Assembly (NCBI GenBank): GCA_003241385.1
Contig: QFPO01000007.1
Span: 1-64,000 of the forward strand
Length of the DNA stretch: 64,000 nt
Direction of reading: 5' to 3'
From: Rhodanobacter denitrificans
Lineage (GTDB): Bacteria > Pseudomonadota > Gammaproteobacteria > Xanthomonadales > Rhodanobacteraceae
The notes under the pieces are model-generated. The model was not told where the DNA came from, ran no database searches, and saw only the letters and a list, made by a program, of their open reading frames with translations. The position numbers and the translations under genes are program-made. This document shows positions 9,877 to 18,258 of this stretch, in pieces; the stretch's first letter is position 1, and every line of letters starts with the position of its first letter.

Positions 9877-11742
9877 GTGCCGCTTCAAATGCACCAGCAG
9901 CAGCGAGATCGCCGCCGGCGTCACGCCGCTGATGCGCTGCGCCTGGCCGATCGTCGCCGGCCGGCTGCGCTTGAGCTTGACCTGCACCTCGGCCGAGAGG
10001 CCGCGTACGGCGTCGTAGTCGAAGCCGTCGGGGATCGGCGTCGCCTCGTGGCGGCGATTGCGTTCGATCTCCTCGCGCTGGCGCTCGAGATAGCCGGCGT
10101 ACTTGACGCCGACCTCGACCTGCTCGGCGACCGCCGCATCCTCGACCGCGGGGCCGAGGCCCGGCACGGCCGCCAGCGCGACGTAGCCGACCTCGGGCCG
10201 GCGCAGCAGATCCAGCGCATTGCCTTCCTTGGATATGGCGACGCCGAGCGAGGCCTCGACCGCCGCTGCGAGCACACCGGCCGGCGCGACGCGGAGCGCG
10301 GCCAGCCGCGCACGCTCGCGCTCAATCGCCTCGATCTTGCGGCAGACCGCCGCGTAGCGCGCCTCGGGCACGCAGCCGAGCGCGTGGCCGATCCCGGTCA
10401 GTCGCAGGTCGGCGTTGTCCTCGCGCAGCTGCAGCCGGTACTCGGCACGCGAGGTGAACATGCGGTACGGCTCGAGCGTGCCGTTGGTGGTCAGGTCGTC
10501 GATCAGCACGCCGATGTAGGCCTCGTCGCGACGCGGCGTCCAGGCGGTCTCGCCACGCGCCGCGCGCGCCGCATTGAGGCCGGCCAGCAGACCCTGCGCG
10601 GCGGCCTCCTCGTAACCGGTGGTGCCGTTGATCTGGCCGGCGAAGTAGAGCCCGGCTATCGCGCGCGTCTCCAGCGAGGGGCGCAGGCCGCGCGGATCGA
10701 AGTAGTCGTACTCGATCGCATAGCCCGGACGCGTGATGTGCGCACGCTCGAAACCGCGGATCGAGCGCACCAGGGCCAGCTGCACGTCGAACGGCAGCGA
10801 GGTCGAGATGCCGTTCGGATAGATCTCGTGGGTATCCAGGCCTTCGGGCTCGATGAAGATCTGATGCGAGGCCTTGTCGGCGAAGCGCACCACCTTGTCC
10901 TCGATCGACGGACAGTAGCGCGGACCGACGCCCTCGATCGCACCGGTGTAGAGCGGCGAGCGGTCCAGGCCGTCGCGGATGATCCGGTGCGTGTCTTCCG
11001 AGGTGTGCGTGATCCAGCAGCTGACCTGACGCGGATGGTCCGCGCGCGAGCCGAGGAACGAGAACACCGGTGCCGGATCGTCGCCGGGCTGTTCCTCCAG
11101 TCCGGTGAAATCGATGCTGCGGCCGTCGATGCGCGGCGGCGTGCCGGTCTTGAGCCGGTCACTGCCGAGCGGCAGCTCGCGCAGACGGTCGGCCAGCCGC
11201 TGGGCCGGCGCGTCGCCGGCGCGTCCGCCCGCGTACTGCGCCTGACCGATGTGGATCTTGCCGGCGAGGAACGTGCCGGCGGTCAGCACGACGCAGCGCG
11301 CCTCGAACACCAGACCGGCCTGCGTGACGACGCCCTCGACGCGGTCGCCGGCCAGCACGAGATCGTCGACGGCCTGCTGGAACACGACCAGCCCGGCCTG
11401 CGACTCGATCAGACGGCGGATGGCAGCTTTGTACAAAACCCGATCGGCCTGGCAGCGCGTCGCGCGCACAGCCGGACCTTTCGATGCGTTCAGGGTCCGC
11501 CACTGAATGCCGGCGCGATCGGCCGCCCAAGCCATCGCGCCGCCGAGCGCGTCGATCTCGCGCACCAGATGGCCCTTGCCGATGCCGCCGATCGCCGGAT
11601 TGCAGCTCATCTGGCCGACCGTCTCGATGTTGTGGCTGAGCAGCAGCGTCTGCGCGCCGCTGCGCGCCGCGGCCAGCGCGGCCTCGGTGCCGGCATGGCC
11701 GCCGCCGACCACGATCACGTCGAAGCGAGTGGGGTAACGCAT
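9862..11742 (-). CDS. mnmG: tRNA uridine 5-carboxymethylaminomethyl modification enzyme MnmG
   Basis: The ATG at 11742 gives 626 residues (E. coli MnmG 629). The N-terminal FAD fold is FDVIVVGGGHAGTEAALAA. The family signatures are SCNPAIGGIGKGHLVREIDALGG split over 45-68 and GRAGDAPAQRLADRLREL near 195; the second cysteine region RYCPSIEDKV is near 275 and NGTTGYEEAAAQG near 370. With MnmE it makes the cmnm5 modification at tRNA wobble uridine 34. A TACAAT -10 box on the minus strand (11783-11788) lies about 40 bases ahead of the start. mnmE is not adjacent. Confidence 0.95.
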   Translation of the reverse strand: MRYPTRFDVIVVGGGHAGTEAALAAARSGAQTLLLSHNIETVGQMSCNPAIGGIGKGHLVREIDALGGAMAWAADRAGIQWRTLNASKGPAVRATRCQADRVLYKAAIRRLIESQAGLVVFQQAVDDLVLAGDRVEGVVTQAGLVFEARCVVLTAGTFLAGKIHIGQAQYAGGRAGDAPAQRLADRLRELPLGSDRLKTGTPPRIDGRSIDFTGLEEQPGDDPAPVFSFLGSRADHPRQVSCWITHTSEDTHRIIRDGLDRSPLYTGAIEGVGPRYCPSIEDKVVRFADKASHQIFIEPEGLDTHEIYPNGISTSLPFDVQLALVRSIRGFERAHITRPGYAIEYDYFDPRGLRPSLETRAIAGLYFAGQINGTTGYEEAAAQGLLAGLNAARAARGETAWTPRRDEAYIGVLIDDLTTNGTLEPYRMFTSRAEYRLQLREDNADLRLTGIGHALGCVPEARYAAVCRKIEAIERERARLAALRVAPAGVLAAAVEASLGVAISKEGNALDLLRRPEVGYVALAAVPGLGPAVEDAAVAEQVEVGVKYAGYLERQREEIERNRRHEATPIPDGFDYDAVRGLSAEVQVKLKRSRPATIGQAQRISGVTPAAISLLLVHLKRHRRVA

Positions 11743-11942
11743 GGATCGGTCCGATCGGTGGGCCAGGGGCGACGGGCGCGCCATTGTAGCCGAGCCGCAG
11801 CGGCCGGCTGGCACGAAAACTGCTGGTCTTGAGCGCACTCCCGCCGACGCACGGCGAATGCGAGCTCGTCGGGCCGGAATTCAGGGGCCGGCCACGCGTC
11901 GGCGGGAGGACGCTCTCTTCGATCGGTGCACGCGCGCCGGTC

Positions 11943-12080
11943 GGGCGTCATCAGCAGAAAGGCTGACGCCCGGCGGTCTTAGGAACAGGGGGAATCCAGA
12001 GGACCATTGCCGGGCGTCAGTGGACTGAAAAAACGCTGACGTTCAAGAAGAAGCCGCAGGTGAACAGCCTGCGGCTTTTG
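11943..12080 (+). ncRNA. Possible structured small RNA or leader ending in an intrinsic terminator
   Basis: Between mnmG and the sigma-54 gene there is no reading frame, but several local stems line up: 11943-11950 with 11964-11971 (GGGCGTCA/TGACGCCC), 12014-12019 with 12036-12041, and a terminator at 12051-12077. The stretch between the first two stems (11972-12010) has three GGA triplets, which in other bacteria are CsrA/RsmA contact sites. No clear promoter was found upstream, so an RNA gene is only a suggestion. The rest of 11743-11942 shows nothing else. Confidence 0.25.
12051..12080 (+). terminator. Intrinsic terminator, plus strand
   Basis: A 10-bp stem (12051-12060 with 12068-12077, AAGCCGCAGG/CCTGCGGCTT) with a 7-nt loop runs into TTTTGTC. 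Read on the minus strand it is followed by TTCTTCTTG, so it may work weakly in both directions. Confidence 0.65.
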
Positions 12081-12084
12081 TCAT

Positions 12085-12132
12085 TCTGTGACGAGGACAA
12101 GCCTAGCCGCAAGTTCATTCACAGTCTGTGAC
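12085..12132. repeat. TCTGTGAC direct repeats upstream of the sigma-54 promoter
   Basis: TCTGTGAC occurs at 12085-12092 and again at 12125-12132, 40 bp apart. They lie about 115-160 bp upstream of the sigma-54 promoter, the range in which bacterial enhancer-binding proteins usually bind. No activator gene is close by to link them to. Confidence 0.3.
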
Positions 12133-12244
12133 AATCGTCGCCACCTCGCTGTTCAGGTAGCGACCTGTCGGTCACGGTCCGATTGCGACGGTCAGCGTCA
12201 GATGTTTCGCAACACGACGCATCGCGCAGGATCCGCAACGACGA

Positions 12245-12260
12245 TGGCACGCTCCTTGCT
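12245..12260 (+). promoter_or_regulatory. Sigma-54 promoter (-24/-12)
   Basis: TGGCACG, four bases, TTGCT matches the RpoN consensus TGGCACG-N4-TTGC[AT] without a mismatch, with the GG and GC dinucleotides at the required spacing. Transcription would start near 12271, about 20 bases before the ATG at 12292, with an AGGAA ribosome site in between. This fixes the start of the small gene and makes it dependent on RpoN and an ATP-driven activator. Confidence 0.85.
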
Positions 12261-12291
12261 CAATCGCAGATACCTCATCAGGAATCTCGCC

Positions 12292-12483
12292 ATGAGCACC
12301 GCCGCCGCCCTCAACATCAATCCGCTCTTCCTCCGCCACGACCTGATGATCGAGCTGGGTCGGCTGGACATGGTGATCGAGGATGCGCGCACCCGCCAGC
12401 AGAATCCGCAGAACGAACTGGTCGTGCAGCTCGAAACGCGGCGCGCGCGCATCAACGAAGCGCTGAGCCGTCTGCCGGCCTGA
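12292..12483 (+). CDS. Small 63-residue protein of unknown function under sigma-54 control
   Basis: The chosen ATG lies 9 bases after AGGAA and 32 bases after the sigma-54 -12 element; the longer upstream frame crosses the promoter and is rejected. The product starts MSTAAALNINPLFL and is otherwise one or two amphipathic, charged helices (RHDLMIELGRLDMVIEDA, then QLETRRARINEALSRL). There is no signal peptide, cysteine or known domain. It could be a small helical regulator or adaptor. I do not recognise a family. Confidence 0.7.
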   Translation: MSTAAALNINPLFLRHDLMIELGRLDMVIEDARTRQQNPQNELVVQLETRRARINEALSRLPA

Positions 12484-12552
12484 TGATCATGCCGCGCGCG
12501 ATCGCCGATCGCGCGATCCGCTGCTACGCCGGCACAGCCGCCGGCGCGAGGT

Positions 12553-12978
12553 TCAATCCCGCCGCGTGATGTCCGGCAGCCCCGACATCAGCCACCAGCG
12601 CTTCTGCCTGGCGTCGTAACGCCAGACCTGTCGATCGACGATCGTGCGCATGTTCTGCGTGTGCACGTTGATCAGGCCGATCTCGACCGTCTGATGCACC
12701 TCCGTGTCGCCGATCGGCACGGCCGGATGTTCGCTGTACTGACTGACCTGCACCTGCCGGTAGCGCGCCAGGTCCGTCTCCGAAAGCGGATGCTGCTCGA
12801 GGTAGGCCGGATCGAGGAAGATCTGCGCCTGCGCGATGTCGCCCCAGCGCAGCGTGCTCGCATACGAGCGCAGCGTATCGCGCAGTGCGCGCTCCTTGCC
12901 GCGGGTCGGATCGTTCGCGCAGCCGGCCAGCAGCAGCATCGGCGCCAGGACGGCCGCCAGCATCCAACGCACCTTCAT
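12553..12978 (-). CDS. Predicted lipoprotein of unknown function
   Basis: The 141-residue protein has a lipoprotein signal peptide with the lipobox LLAGC, giving Cys19 as the lipidated residue; Asn follows at +2, which does not retain it in the inner membrane. The mature part (RDTLRSYASTLRWGDIAQAQIFLDPAYLEQHP...) resembles the NTF2-like fold seen in small proteobacterial lipoproteins, but I cannot name it. It stands alone: the 224 bp upstream (12979-13202) show no gene. Confidence 0.7.
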   Translation of the reverse strand: MKVRWMLAAVLAPMLLLAGCANDPTRGKERALRDTLRSYASTLRWGDIAQAQIFLDPAYLEQHPLSETDLARYRQVQVSQYSEHPAVPIGDTEVHQTVEIGLINVHTQNMRTIVDRQVWRYDARQKRWWLMSGLPDITRRD

Positions 12979-13202
12979 CGCTCACCTCCGTCGGTCGGGC
13001 CCGGCGTCGCGTCGCGGCGAGGCCGGTTCGCGGCGATTGTCGCATCGAACCGCGACGCGGCGTCACGCCCTGGCGCTCGTCGGTAACGCGCCTGTCGATG
13101 CGCTCGAAGCTCGCCGCGCGGACAATCGCGCGACACGAGGCGCGCGCCCTGCGCGCGCCGGTCGATCGAGGAACCGGCAGACGCCCGTTGCCCGACATCG
13201 GG

Positions 13203-13697
13203 TCAGGAGGCCGCTCCGCGTGCGCGCGCCGGATCGATCGCGACGAAGCGCGCCGCCAGCGATGCGGCGGCCGTACCGTCCGGCAGCGGCACCTCGCAGA
13301 CGATGCCGATCCGCGCCCGGCCGCGCGCGAGCAAGGTCTCGAAGAACGCATCGAACGACTCGCCTTCGACCGGCCGCGCGATCGCGCCGAAGTCGCCCCA
13401 GACCGGCGCCAGATAGCGGATCGAACTGTCGGCGACGTAGACGTCCGCGTCCGATCCGCGCGCCTGGAGCTGCAGCCGCACCAGTCCCCACCCGGCCAGC
13501 GTCATCAGACTCGCCAGGCTGCCGCCGAATGCGCAGCCCTTGTCGTTGATGTTCGGCGGCAGCGGCGCGGCGAGCGTCAGCGCCTGCCCGTCGTAATCGG
13601 CCACGCGCAGATCCATCGCTCGCGCGAGCGGAATCTCCTCGCGCAGCTTGCGTTCGAGATCGTCCAGCAGCGAGGCGGAAACGGTGGAGGCGGGCAT
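13203..13697 (-). CDS. YiiD C-terminal-domain-like hotdog thioesterase
   Basis: The 164-residue protein is a single hotdog domain of the YiiD_C type. It begins LERKLREEIPLARAMDLRVADYD, followed by PPNINDKGCAFGGSLASLMTLAGWG (about 48-72), where Asn-Asp-Lys-Gly and FGGS are typical, and VYVADSSIRYLAPVWGDF near 87-104. Its substrate is unknown, probably an acyl thioester. An in-frame ATG at 13709 is an alternative start with no better ribosome site. It is divergent from hemD. Confidence 0.72.
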   Translation of the reverse strand: MPASTVSASLLDDLERKLREEIPLARAMDLRVADYDGQALTLAAPLPPNINDKGCAFGGSLASLMTLAGWGLVRLQLQARGSDADVYVADSSIRYLAPVWGDFGAIARPVEGESFDAFFETLLARGRARIGIVCEVPLPDGTAAASLAARFVAIDPARARGAAS

Positions 13698-13790
13698 CGG
13701 TCCGAGCATGCGGGCGGGGGATCGTTCGAGAGCGCGCGAGTGTGCGCAATGCTGCGCAGCCGCACAAGCCGGCGCACCGTGGCGCACGCG

Positions 13791-13796
13791 TATGAT
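13791..13796 (+). promoter_or_regulatory. -10 box upstream of hemD
   Basis: TATGAT lies about 58 bases ahead of the hemD start in the divergent gap. No good -35 match is visible. It is the most AT-rich element in this stretch. Confidence 0.35.
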
Positions 13797-13853
13797 CGGC
13801 CGCGTCGCCGAGCGCCAGACGCGTCGCGGCAGCAGCCGAGAACCGAAGACCCG

Positions 13854-14618
13854 ATGCCGTCCCGCGAGCCTATGCCGCACCTCATCGTCACGCGACCGGC
13901 GCTGACCGCCGAGGCGCTGCGGCGTGCCGTCCGGCGCAGCGGCGCACAGCCGCTGTCGCTGCCCGGGCTGGCACTGGCCGCCGCGCCCGATCCGGCCGCG
14001 GCGCGCGGCGCGCTCGAGGCCGCACGCGAAGCGTCGATCTGGATCGTCACCAGTCCGGCCGCGGTCCATTTCATGCGCCGCCTCGTACCCGGCATCGCGG
14101 CGGACGCACCAGCCCGCGTACTCGCGGTCGGACGCGGCACCGCGCGGGCGCTCGGCCGGCTCGGCATCGCGGCCGTCGCGCCCGAGCGCGGCGAGGACAG
14201 CGAGGGCCTGCTGGCGCTGCCGGATCTGCGCGATCCGGCCGGCCAGCGCATCGCGCTGATCGGCGCTCCGGGCGGGCGCGGCCTGCTGACGCCGACGCTG
14301 ACCGAGCGCGGTGCCCGCATGCTCGCCGTGCACGTCTACCGGCGCCTGCCGCCGCGCTGGCGGCGCGCCCAGCTCGACGCGGTGCTGGCGGCACGTGCGC
14401 CGGCCGCGACGCTGCTGTCGAGCGCCGAAGCGCTGGGCCATCTGACGACCCGGCTGCCGCCCGGGGTCCGCCGGCATCTGCAGACCCTGCCCCTGATCGT
14501 CAGCAGCGAGCGCCTGTCGGCGCGCGCAGGCGAAGCCGGCTTCGGCGACGTGCGGGTCGCCGCATCGCCGGCACCGGGCGATCTCGTCGCGGCCGCGCTG
14601 AAGCGGCTGGAGACCTGA
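13854..14618 (+). CDS. hemD: Uroporphyrinogen-III synthase
   Basis: The start at 13854 gives 254 residues (a second ATG six codons on is possible). The family has low sequence conservation, but the two-lobe pattern is clear: LIVTRPALTAEALRRAVRRSGAQPLSLPGLAL at the start, WIVTSPAAVHFM near 60, LAVGRGTARALGRLGIAAVAPERGEDSEGLLAL near 90-120, and AATLLSSAEAL near 185. It closes and inverts hydroxymethylbilane to uroporphyrinogen III in haem synthesis. hemX and hemY follow on the same strand, the classic gammaproteobacterial order, which supports the call. Confidence 0.85.
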   Translation: MPSREPMPHLIVTRPALTAEALRRAVRRSGAQPLSLPGLALAAAPDPAAARGALEAAREASIWIVTSPAAVHFMRRLVPGIAADAPARVLAVGRGTARALGRLGIAAVAPERGEDSEGLLALPDLRDPAGQRIALIGAPGGRGLLTPTLTERGARMLAVHVYRRLPPRWRRAQLDAVLAARAPAATLLSSAEALGHLTTRLPPGVRRHLQTLPLIVSSERLSARAGEAGFGDVRVAASPAPGDLVAAALKRLET

Positions 14619-14705
14619 GCGGAGCCGTCCGTCGCGGCGCAGCCGCCACCAACGTTAACCGATTCGTTAATGAATTGTTGGCGCGGCTGCACTACGATGC
14701 CGCGT

Positions 14706-15821
14706 ATGGACGAAGCGATCGAATCGAAGCCGCTGGAGCCCGCCGCTCCGCCGGCCGGACCGGCACCGCGCGCGCGGCGCGGCGGCTTCGGCTGGCTGAT
14801 CGGCGTGCTGGCGCTCGGCGCCGCGGCCTACGCGGTCTGGCAGGTCAGCCGGCTCGAGCACGCGCTGTCCGATTCGCGCGCGACCGGCCTGGATCGCGTC
14901 GAGGCGCGTCTGCAGCCGCTCGCGCAGAGCGTCGACCAGCTGCGCCGCGACGTCGAGGCGATCCGCGCTCGCGTCGCCGACGGCGACGGCGTCAATCGCA
15001 GCCTGCGCGAGGAAGTGCTCGGCCTCGGCGAGCGCTCGCGCAATCTCGAGGACGCGGTCGCCAACCTGGCCGACCAGCGCCTCAGCAGCCGCGACGCGAT
15101 CGCGCTCAACGAGGCCGAGTACCTGCTGCTGATCGCACGCCAGCGCCTGGAGCTGTTCCAGGACGCGCAAGGCGCACTGACCGCCTATCGGCTCGCCGAC
15201 GGCGCGCTGGCCGCGGCCGAGAATCCGCTATACGCCTCGACCCGGCAAACCATCGCCGCCGAGATCGCCGCACTGACCGCGGCCCACCCCGCCGATACGC
15301 AGAGCGTGCTCGGCACGCTCGAACAGGTCCGCACGGCCGTCGCCGGCTGGCCGGTCAAGTCGATCCAGACGCCCGACGCGCCGGCCGCCGATTCGCGTTT
15401 CGCGCGGATGTTCGGCGCATTCGTGCGCGTCTCGCGCGACGGTGCGCCGACCCAGGACGGCCGCGACCCGACCCTGCTGCGCTCGCTGATCGCGATCGAT
15501 CTGCGCCGCGCCGAGGCCGCCGTGCTCGCCCGCGACGAAGCGGCGTACCGGCAGGCGCTGAGCAGCGCCCAGGACAGCATCCGTCTGGCCTTCGACAGCG
15601 GCGACGCCGCGGTCGGCAGCGGCCTGGAGCAGCTCGACCAGCTGGCGGCCACGCCGCTCGCACCGGCCCTGCCCGAGCTTGGCACCGCGCTGCGCGAACT
15701 GCGCAACCTGCGCGCGACGCGCGCGCTGTCGCAACCGGCCACGCCGGCCGCCGAGCCGCCGACCGAACACGCGCCCGCGGCCGCAGGCGGCGAACCGGGC
15801 CCCGACGGAGCCGGCGCGTGA
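14706..15821 (+). CDS. hemX: HemX-like inner-membrane protein
   Basis: The 371-residue protein has a short acidic/Pro-rich N-terminus, one membrane segment near residues 25-45 (FGWLIGVLALGAAAYAVWQV), and then a long periplasmic helical region rich in Ala, Arg and Leu with the conserved DAIALNEAEYLLLIARQRLELFQD near 125-150. HemX is linked by position with haem synthesis but its biochemical role is unsettled. The Ala/Pro/Glu-rich tail ends at a TGA that overlaps the GTG start of hemY (GTGA). Confidence 0.85.
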   Translation: MDEAIESKPLEPAAPPAGPAPRARRGGFGWLIGVLALGAAAYAVWQVSRLEHALSDSRATGLDRVEARLQPLAQSVDQLRRDVEAIRARVADGDGVNRSLREEVLGLGERSRNLEDAVANLADQRLSSRDAIALNEAEYLLLIARQRLELFQDAQGALTAYRLADGALAAAENPLYASTRQTIAAEIAALTAAHPADTQSVLGTLEQVRTAVAGWPVKSIQTPDAPAADSRFARMFGAFVRVSRDGAPTQDGRDPTLLRSLIAIDLRRAEAAVLARDEAAYRQALSSAQDSIRLAFDSGDAAVGSGLEQLDQLAATPLAPALPELGTALRELRNLRATRALSQPATPAAEPPTEHAPAAAGGEPGPDGAGA

Positions 15822-17083
15822 GGCTGTGGCTCGGCGTCGCCGTGCTGCTGGCGGTCGCCGCCGCGGCGGCGTTCGGCTGGCACTGGATGGCGGCCGATCC
15901 GGGCTACCTGCTGCTGCGGCTGCGCGGCTGGTCGATCGAGACCACGGTCATGTTCGCGCTGGTCGCGCTCGTCGCCGGCTGGCTGTTGTCGTATCTGGTC
16001 TGGCGCCTGCTGCTCTGGCCGCTGCGTGCGCTCGGCCGCACGCGCGCGCGACGCGGCCAGGCGCGGCTTTCTGGCGGCCTGACCGCGCTGGCCGAAGGCC
16101 GCTACGCGCAGGCCGAGCGCGACCTCGGCAAGCTCGCCGGCCAGCCCGCGCTGCGCGGACCGGCCCTGCTCGGCGTCGCCCAGGCCGCGCATGCGCGTGG
16201 CGACGACGACCGCGCCAACCGCGCGCTCGACCAGGTGCCCGATGCCTGCGCGTCGGCAGCGCTCGTGCTGCGCGCGCGTCAGCTGCTCGATGCCGGCCAG
16301 ACCGAGGCCGGCGTGGCCCTGCTCAAGTCCGCGCTGGCCGAAGGACGCCTGCCGCCGGTCGGCCAGCAGCTGCTGGCCGAGACCGCGCTGGCGATCGACG
16401 ATCCGGCCACCGCGGTCGCCGCGCTCGAGGCACTGGCGCGCTCGCAGACCGTCGCGCCGGCCGTGCTCGAAGCGCTGGACGTGCGCGTACGCGAGGCCAG
16501 CCTGCGCCACGCACCCGACGCCGCGCGGCTCAATGCGCTATGGAGCGGCCTCAGCCGGTCGATGCGGCGCCGGCCCGAACTGGTCGAGGCGTTCGCACGG
16601 CGTGCCGCCGCGCTCGGCCAGATCCTGGCCGCGATGGACGAGATCCAGTCCGCGCAGAAGCGCCAGTGGAACGAACGGCTGGCCGCCGCCTACGGCGAGC
16701 TCGGCCGGCTCGAGCTGCCGAGCCGCAGTCGGACCGCCGAGTCGTGGCTGGCGATCGCGCCGAACAGTCCGGCGCTGCTGACGACGCTGGGCCGCCTGCA
16801 CGCCGAACTCGGCGCCTGGAGCAAGGCCGAGCACTACCTCGAACGCGCGCGCGCGGCCGCCGAGACCCCGGCCGTCTGGGAGGCGCTCGGCGACTGCCTG
16901 CTGGCGCGCGGCGCAGCGGCCGATGCGGCACGCTGCTATCGCAATGCGCTGTCGCTCGCGCGCGGCGAACCGAGCCGCCCGCTCGATCCGGATGCCAAGG
17001 CCCCGATCGGCATCGACACGCACGCCCTGGCGGTCGAGGAACGCAACGCGCACGGCGTGCCGCAGCTGCCGCTGATCGGCTGA
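15818..17083 (+). CDS. hemY: HemY-like protoporphyrin-biosynthesis-associated membrane protein
   Basis: The GTG start in the GTGA overlap with hemX gives 421 residues. Two membrane segments lie at about 2-20 and 42-65, followed by the HemY N-terminal domain (LRLRGWSIETTVMFALVALVAGWLLSYLVWRLLLWPL, residues about 32-70) and tetratricopeptide-like helical repeats to the C-terminus. It is not the oxidase of the same name in Gram-positives. It is anchored in the inner membrane and probably scaffolds haem enzymes. Translation is coupled to hemX. Confidence 0.87.
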   Translation: MRLWLGVAVLLAVAAAAAFGWHWMAADPGYLLLRLRGWSIETTVMFALVALVAGWLLSYLVWRLLLWPLRALGRTRARRGQARLSGGLTALAEGRYAQAERDLGKLAGQPALRGPALLGVAQAAHARGDDDRANRALDQVPDACASAALVLRARQLLDAGQTEAGVALLKSALAEGRLPPVGQQLLAETALAIDDPATAVAALEALARSQTVAPAVLEALDVRVREASLRHAPDAARLNALWSGLSRSMRRRPELVEAFARRAAALGQILAAMDEIQSAQKRQWNERLAAAYGELGRLELPSRSRTAESWLAIAPNSPALLTTLGRLHAELGAWSKAEHYLERARAAAETPAVWEALGDCLLARGAAADAARCYRNALSLARGEPSRPLDPDAKAPIGIDTHALAVEERNAHGVPQLPLIG

Positions 17084-17093
17084 CCGCGCGAAC

Positions 17094-17735
17094 TCAGCGC
17101 GTCAGGCGCTCGGTACCGACGACACGTCCGTCGACCAGGTGCGCCTCGTAGACGAAGCGGGCGTCCTCGGCGTCGTAGAGCCAGGCCTCGTCGCGCTGTT
17201 CGCGCCACTGCTCGTGGCGCGGACCGGGCCTGCGCACGATCGTGACCGGTCGGCTGCGGCGCGAGGCCGGTTCGCCGCAGCGGGCGACCAGCTCGCCGCT
17301 GCTCAGGCCCTGCCAGGCGGCCGGCATCGGGCAGTCCGTGCCGAGGTCGCGCACGCCGTAGCCGAGCGTCTCCTCGCGCTGCAGCACGCCGTCGCGGAAG
17401 ATCAGCCGCCGCATCAGATCGCGCGGGCCGAAGTTGAAGTACCAGGCCTCGAAGCGGACCTCGACCTGCCGCTCCAGCGGCGTCCGCGCGCCGAGCACGT
17501 CGACGCCGGCATAGGCATCGACCCAGAACGGTGCGCCGCAGCGCTCGCGCACCTGGAAGTCGCGATCGCCTTCGCCGACCAGACGGCTGCCGCAGCGCAT
17601 CGCCGAGGCGGCCGTGCTGGCGAGCAGCGCGACGACGAGCAGCGGCCAGCGCCGCGGCCCGTGGCGCGGCGATGCGCGGCGAAGCGGAAGGGCGTGCGAG
17701 ACGGCCGGTAGGGCGCGGACGGAGCGGTCGATCAT
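17094..17735 (-). CDS. DUF2845 family exported protein
   Basis: From the ATG at 17735 the product has 213 residues, with a basic region then a hydrophobic signal segment (WPLLVVALLASTAASA). The mature protein has the paired DUF2845 pattern: CGSRLVGEGDRDFQVRERCGAP after the signal and CGEPASRRS near 160. The Cys-Gly motifs match this family of periplasmic proteins of unknown role. A longer start at 17756 is possible. It ends 11 bp from hemY, tail to tail. Confidence 0.75.
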   Translation of the reverse strand: MIDRSVRALPAVSHALPLRRASPRHGPRRWPLLVVALLASTAASAMRCGSRLVGEGDRDFQVRERCGAPFWVDAYAGVDVLGARTPLERQVEVRFEAWYFNFGPRDLMRRLIFRDGVLQREETLGYGVRDLGTDCPMPAAWQGLSSGELVARCGEPASRRSRPVTIVRRPGPRHEQWREQRDEAWLYDAEDARFVYEAHLVDGRVVGTERLTR

Positions 17736-17792
17736 CGGTTCACCAGACGCGGTCACGCCGCGCAGCGTCGCAGGCCGAGCCCGAACCGCGCC

Positions 17793-17802
17793 TTGCTATA
17801 GT
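17793..17802 (+). promoter_or_regulatory. Extended -10 promoter of the thioesterase-srkA pair
   Basis: TTGC followed by TATAGT forms an extended -10 element about 25 bases before the start codon. A GAGGAG ribosome site lies between it and the ATG at 17827. No strong -35 is visible, as expected for extended -10 promoters. Confidence 0.5.
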
Positions 17803-17826
17803 CCGCCCCTCGCCGAGGAGCGCCGC

Positions 17827-18258
17827 ATGTCGATCTGGAAGCAAGCCGTCGATCTCACCGCACTCAACGCCTGGAGCCGCCAGACCCTGGTCGGCACGCT
17901 CGGCATCGAGCTGACCGAGGCCGGCGAGGATTTCCTGCGCGGCACGATGCCGGTCGACGCGCGCACGCGCCAGCCGTTCGGCCTGCTGCACGGCGGCGCA
18001 TCGGTCGCACTGGCCGAGACGCTCGGCAGCGTCGCCGGCAACCACTGCGTCGCCGATGGCTATATGGTCGTCGGCCTCGAGATCAACGCGAACCACCTGC
18101 GCGCGAAGACCGACGGCGTCGTGACCGGCACCGCGCGGCCGCTGCACGTCGGCCGCAGCACCCAGGTCTGGGAAATCCGCATCGAGGACGAACGCGCGCG
18201 CCCGGTCTGCATCTCGCGGATCACCCTGGCGGTGGTGCCGCGGCCCGCCGCCTCGTGA
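17827..18258 (+). CDS. Hotdog-fold thioesterase (YdiI/MenI/EntH family)
   Basis: The 143-residue protein has the family's key features: LGIELTEAGEDFLRGTMPVDARTRQPFGLLHGGASVALAET, where HGG and the catalytic Glu of LAET are in place, then the GLEINANHLR strand near 83. These enzymes hydrolyse acyl-CoA esters such as 1,4-dihydroxynaphthoyl-CoA or benzoyl-type thioesters in the cytoplasm. The start follows GAGGAG. It overlaps srkA by GTGA. Confidence 0.85.
   Translation: MSIWKQAVDLTALNAWSRQTLVGTLGIELTEAGEDFLRGTMPVDARTRQPFGLLHGGASVALAETLGSVAGNHCVADGYMVVGLEINANHLRAKTDGVVTGTARPLHVGRSTQVWEIRIEDERARPVCISRITLAVVPRPAAS

Noticed and set aside
12088..12291. N-terminal extension of the small sigma-54 gene
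   Set aside because: It would place the promoter inside the gene and lacks a ribosome site; the 63-residue form fits better.
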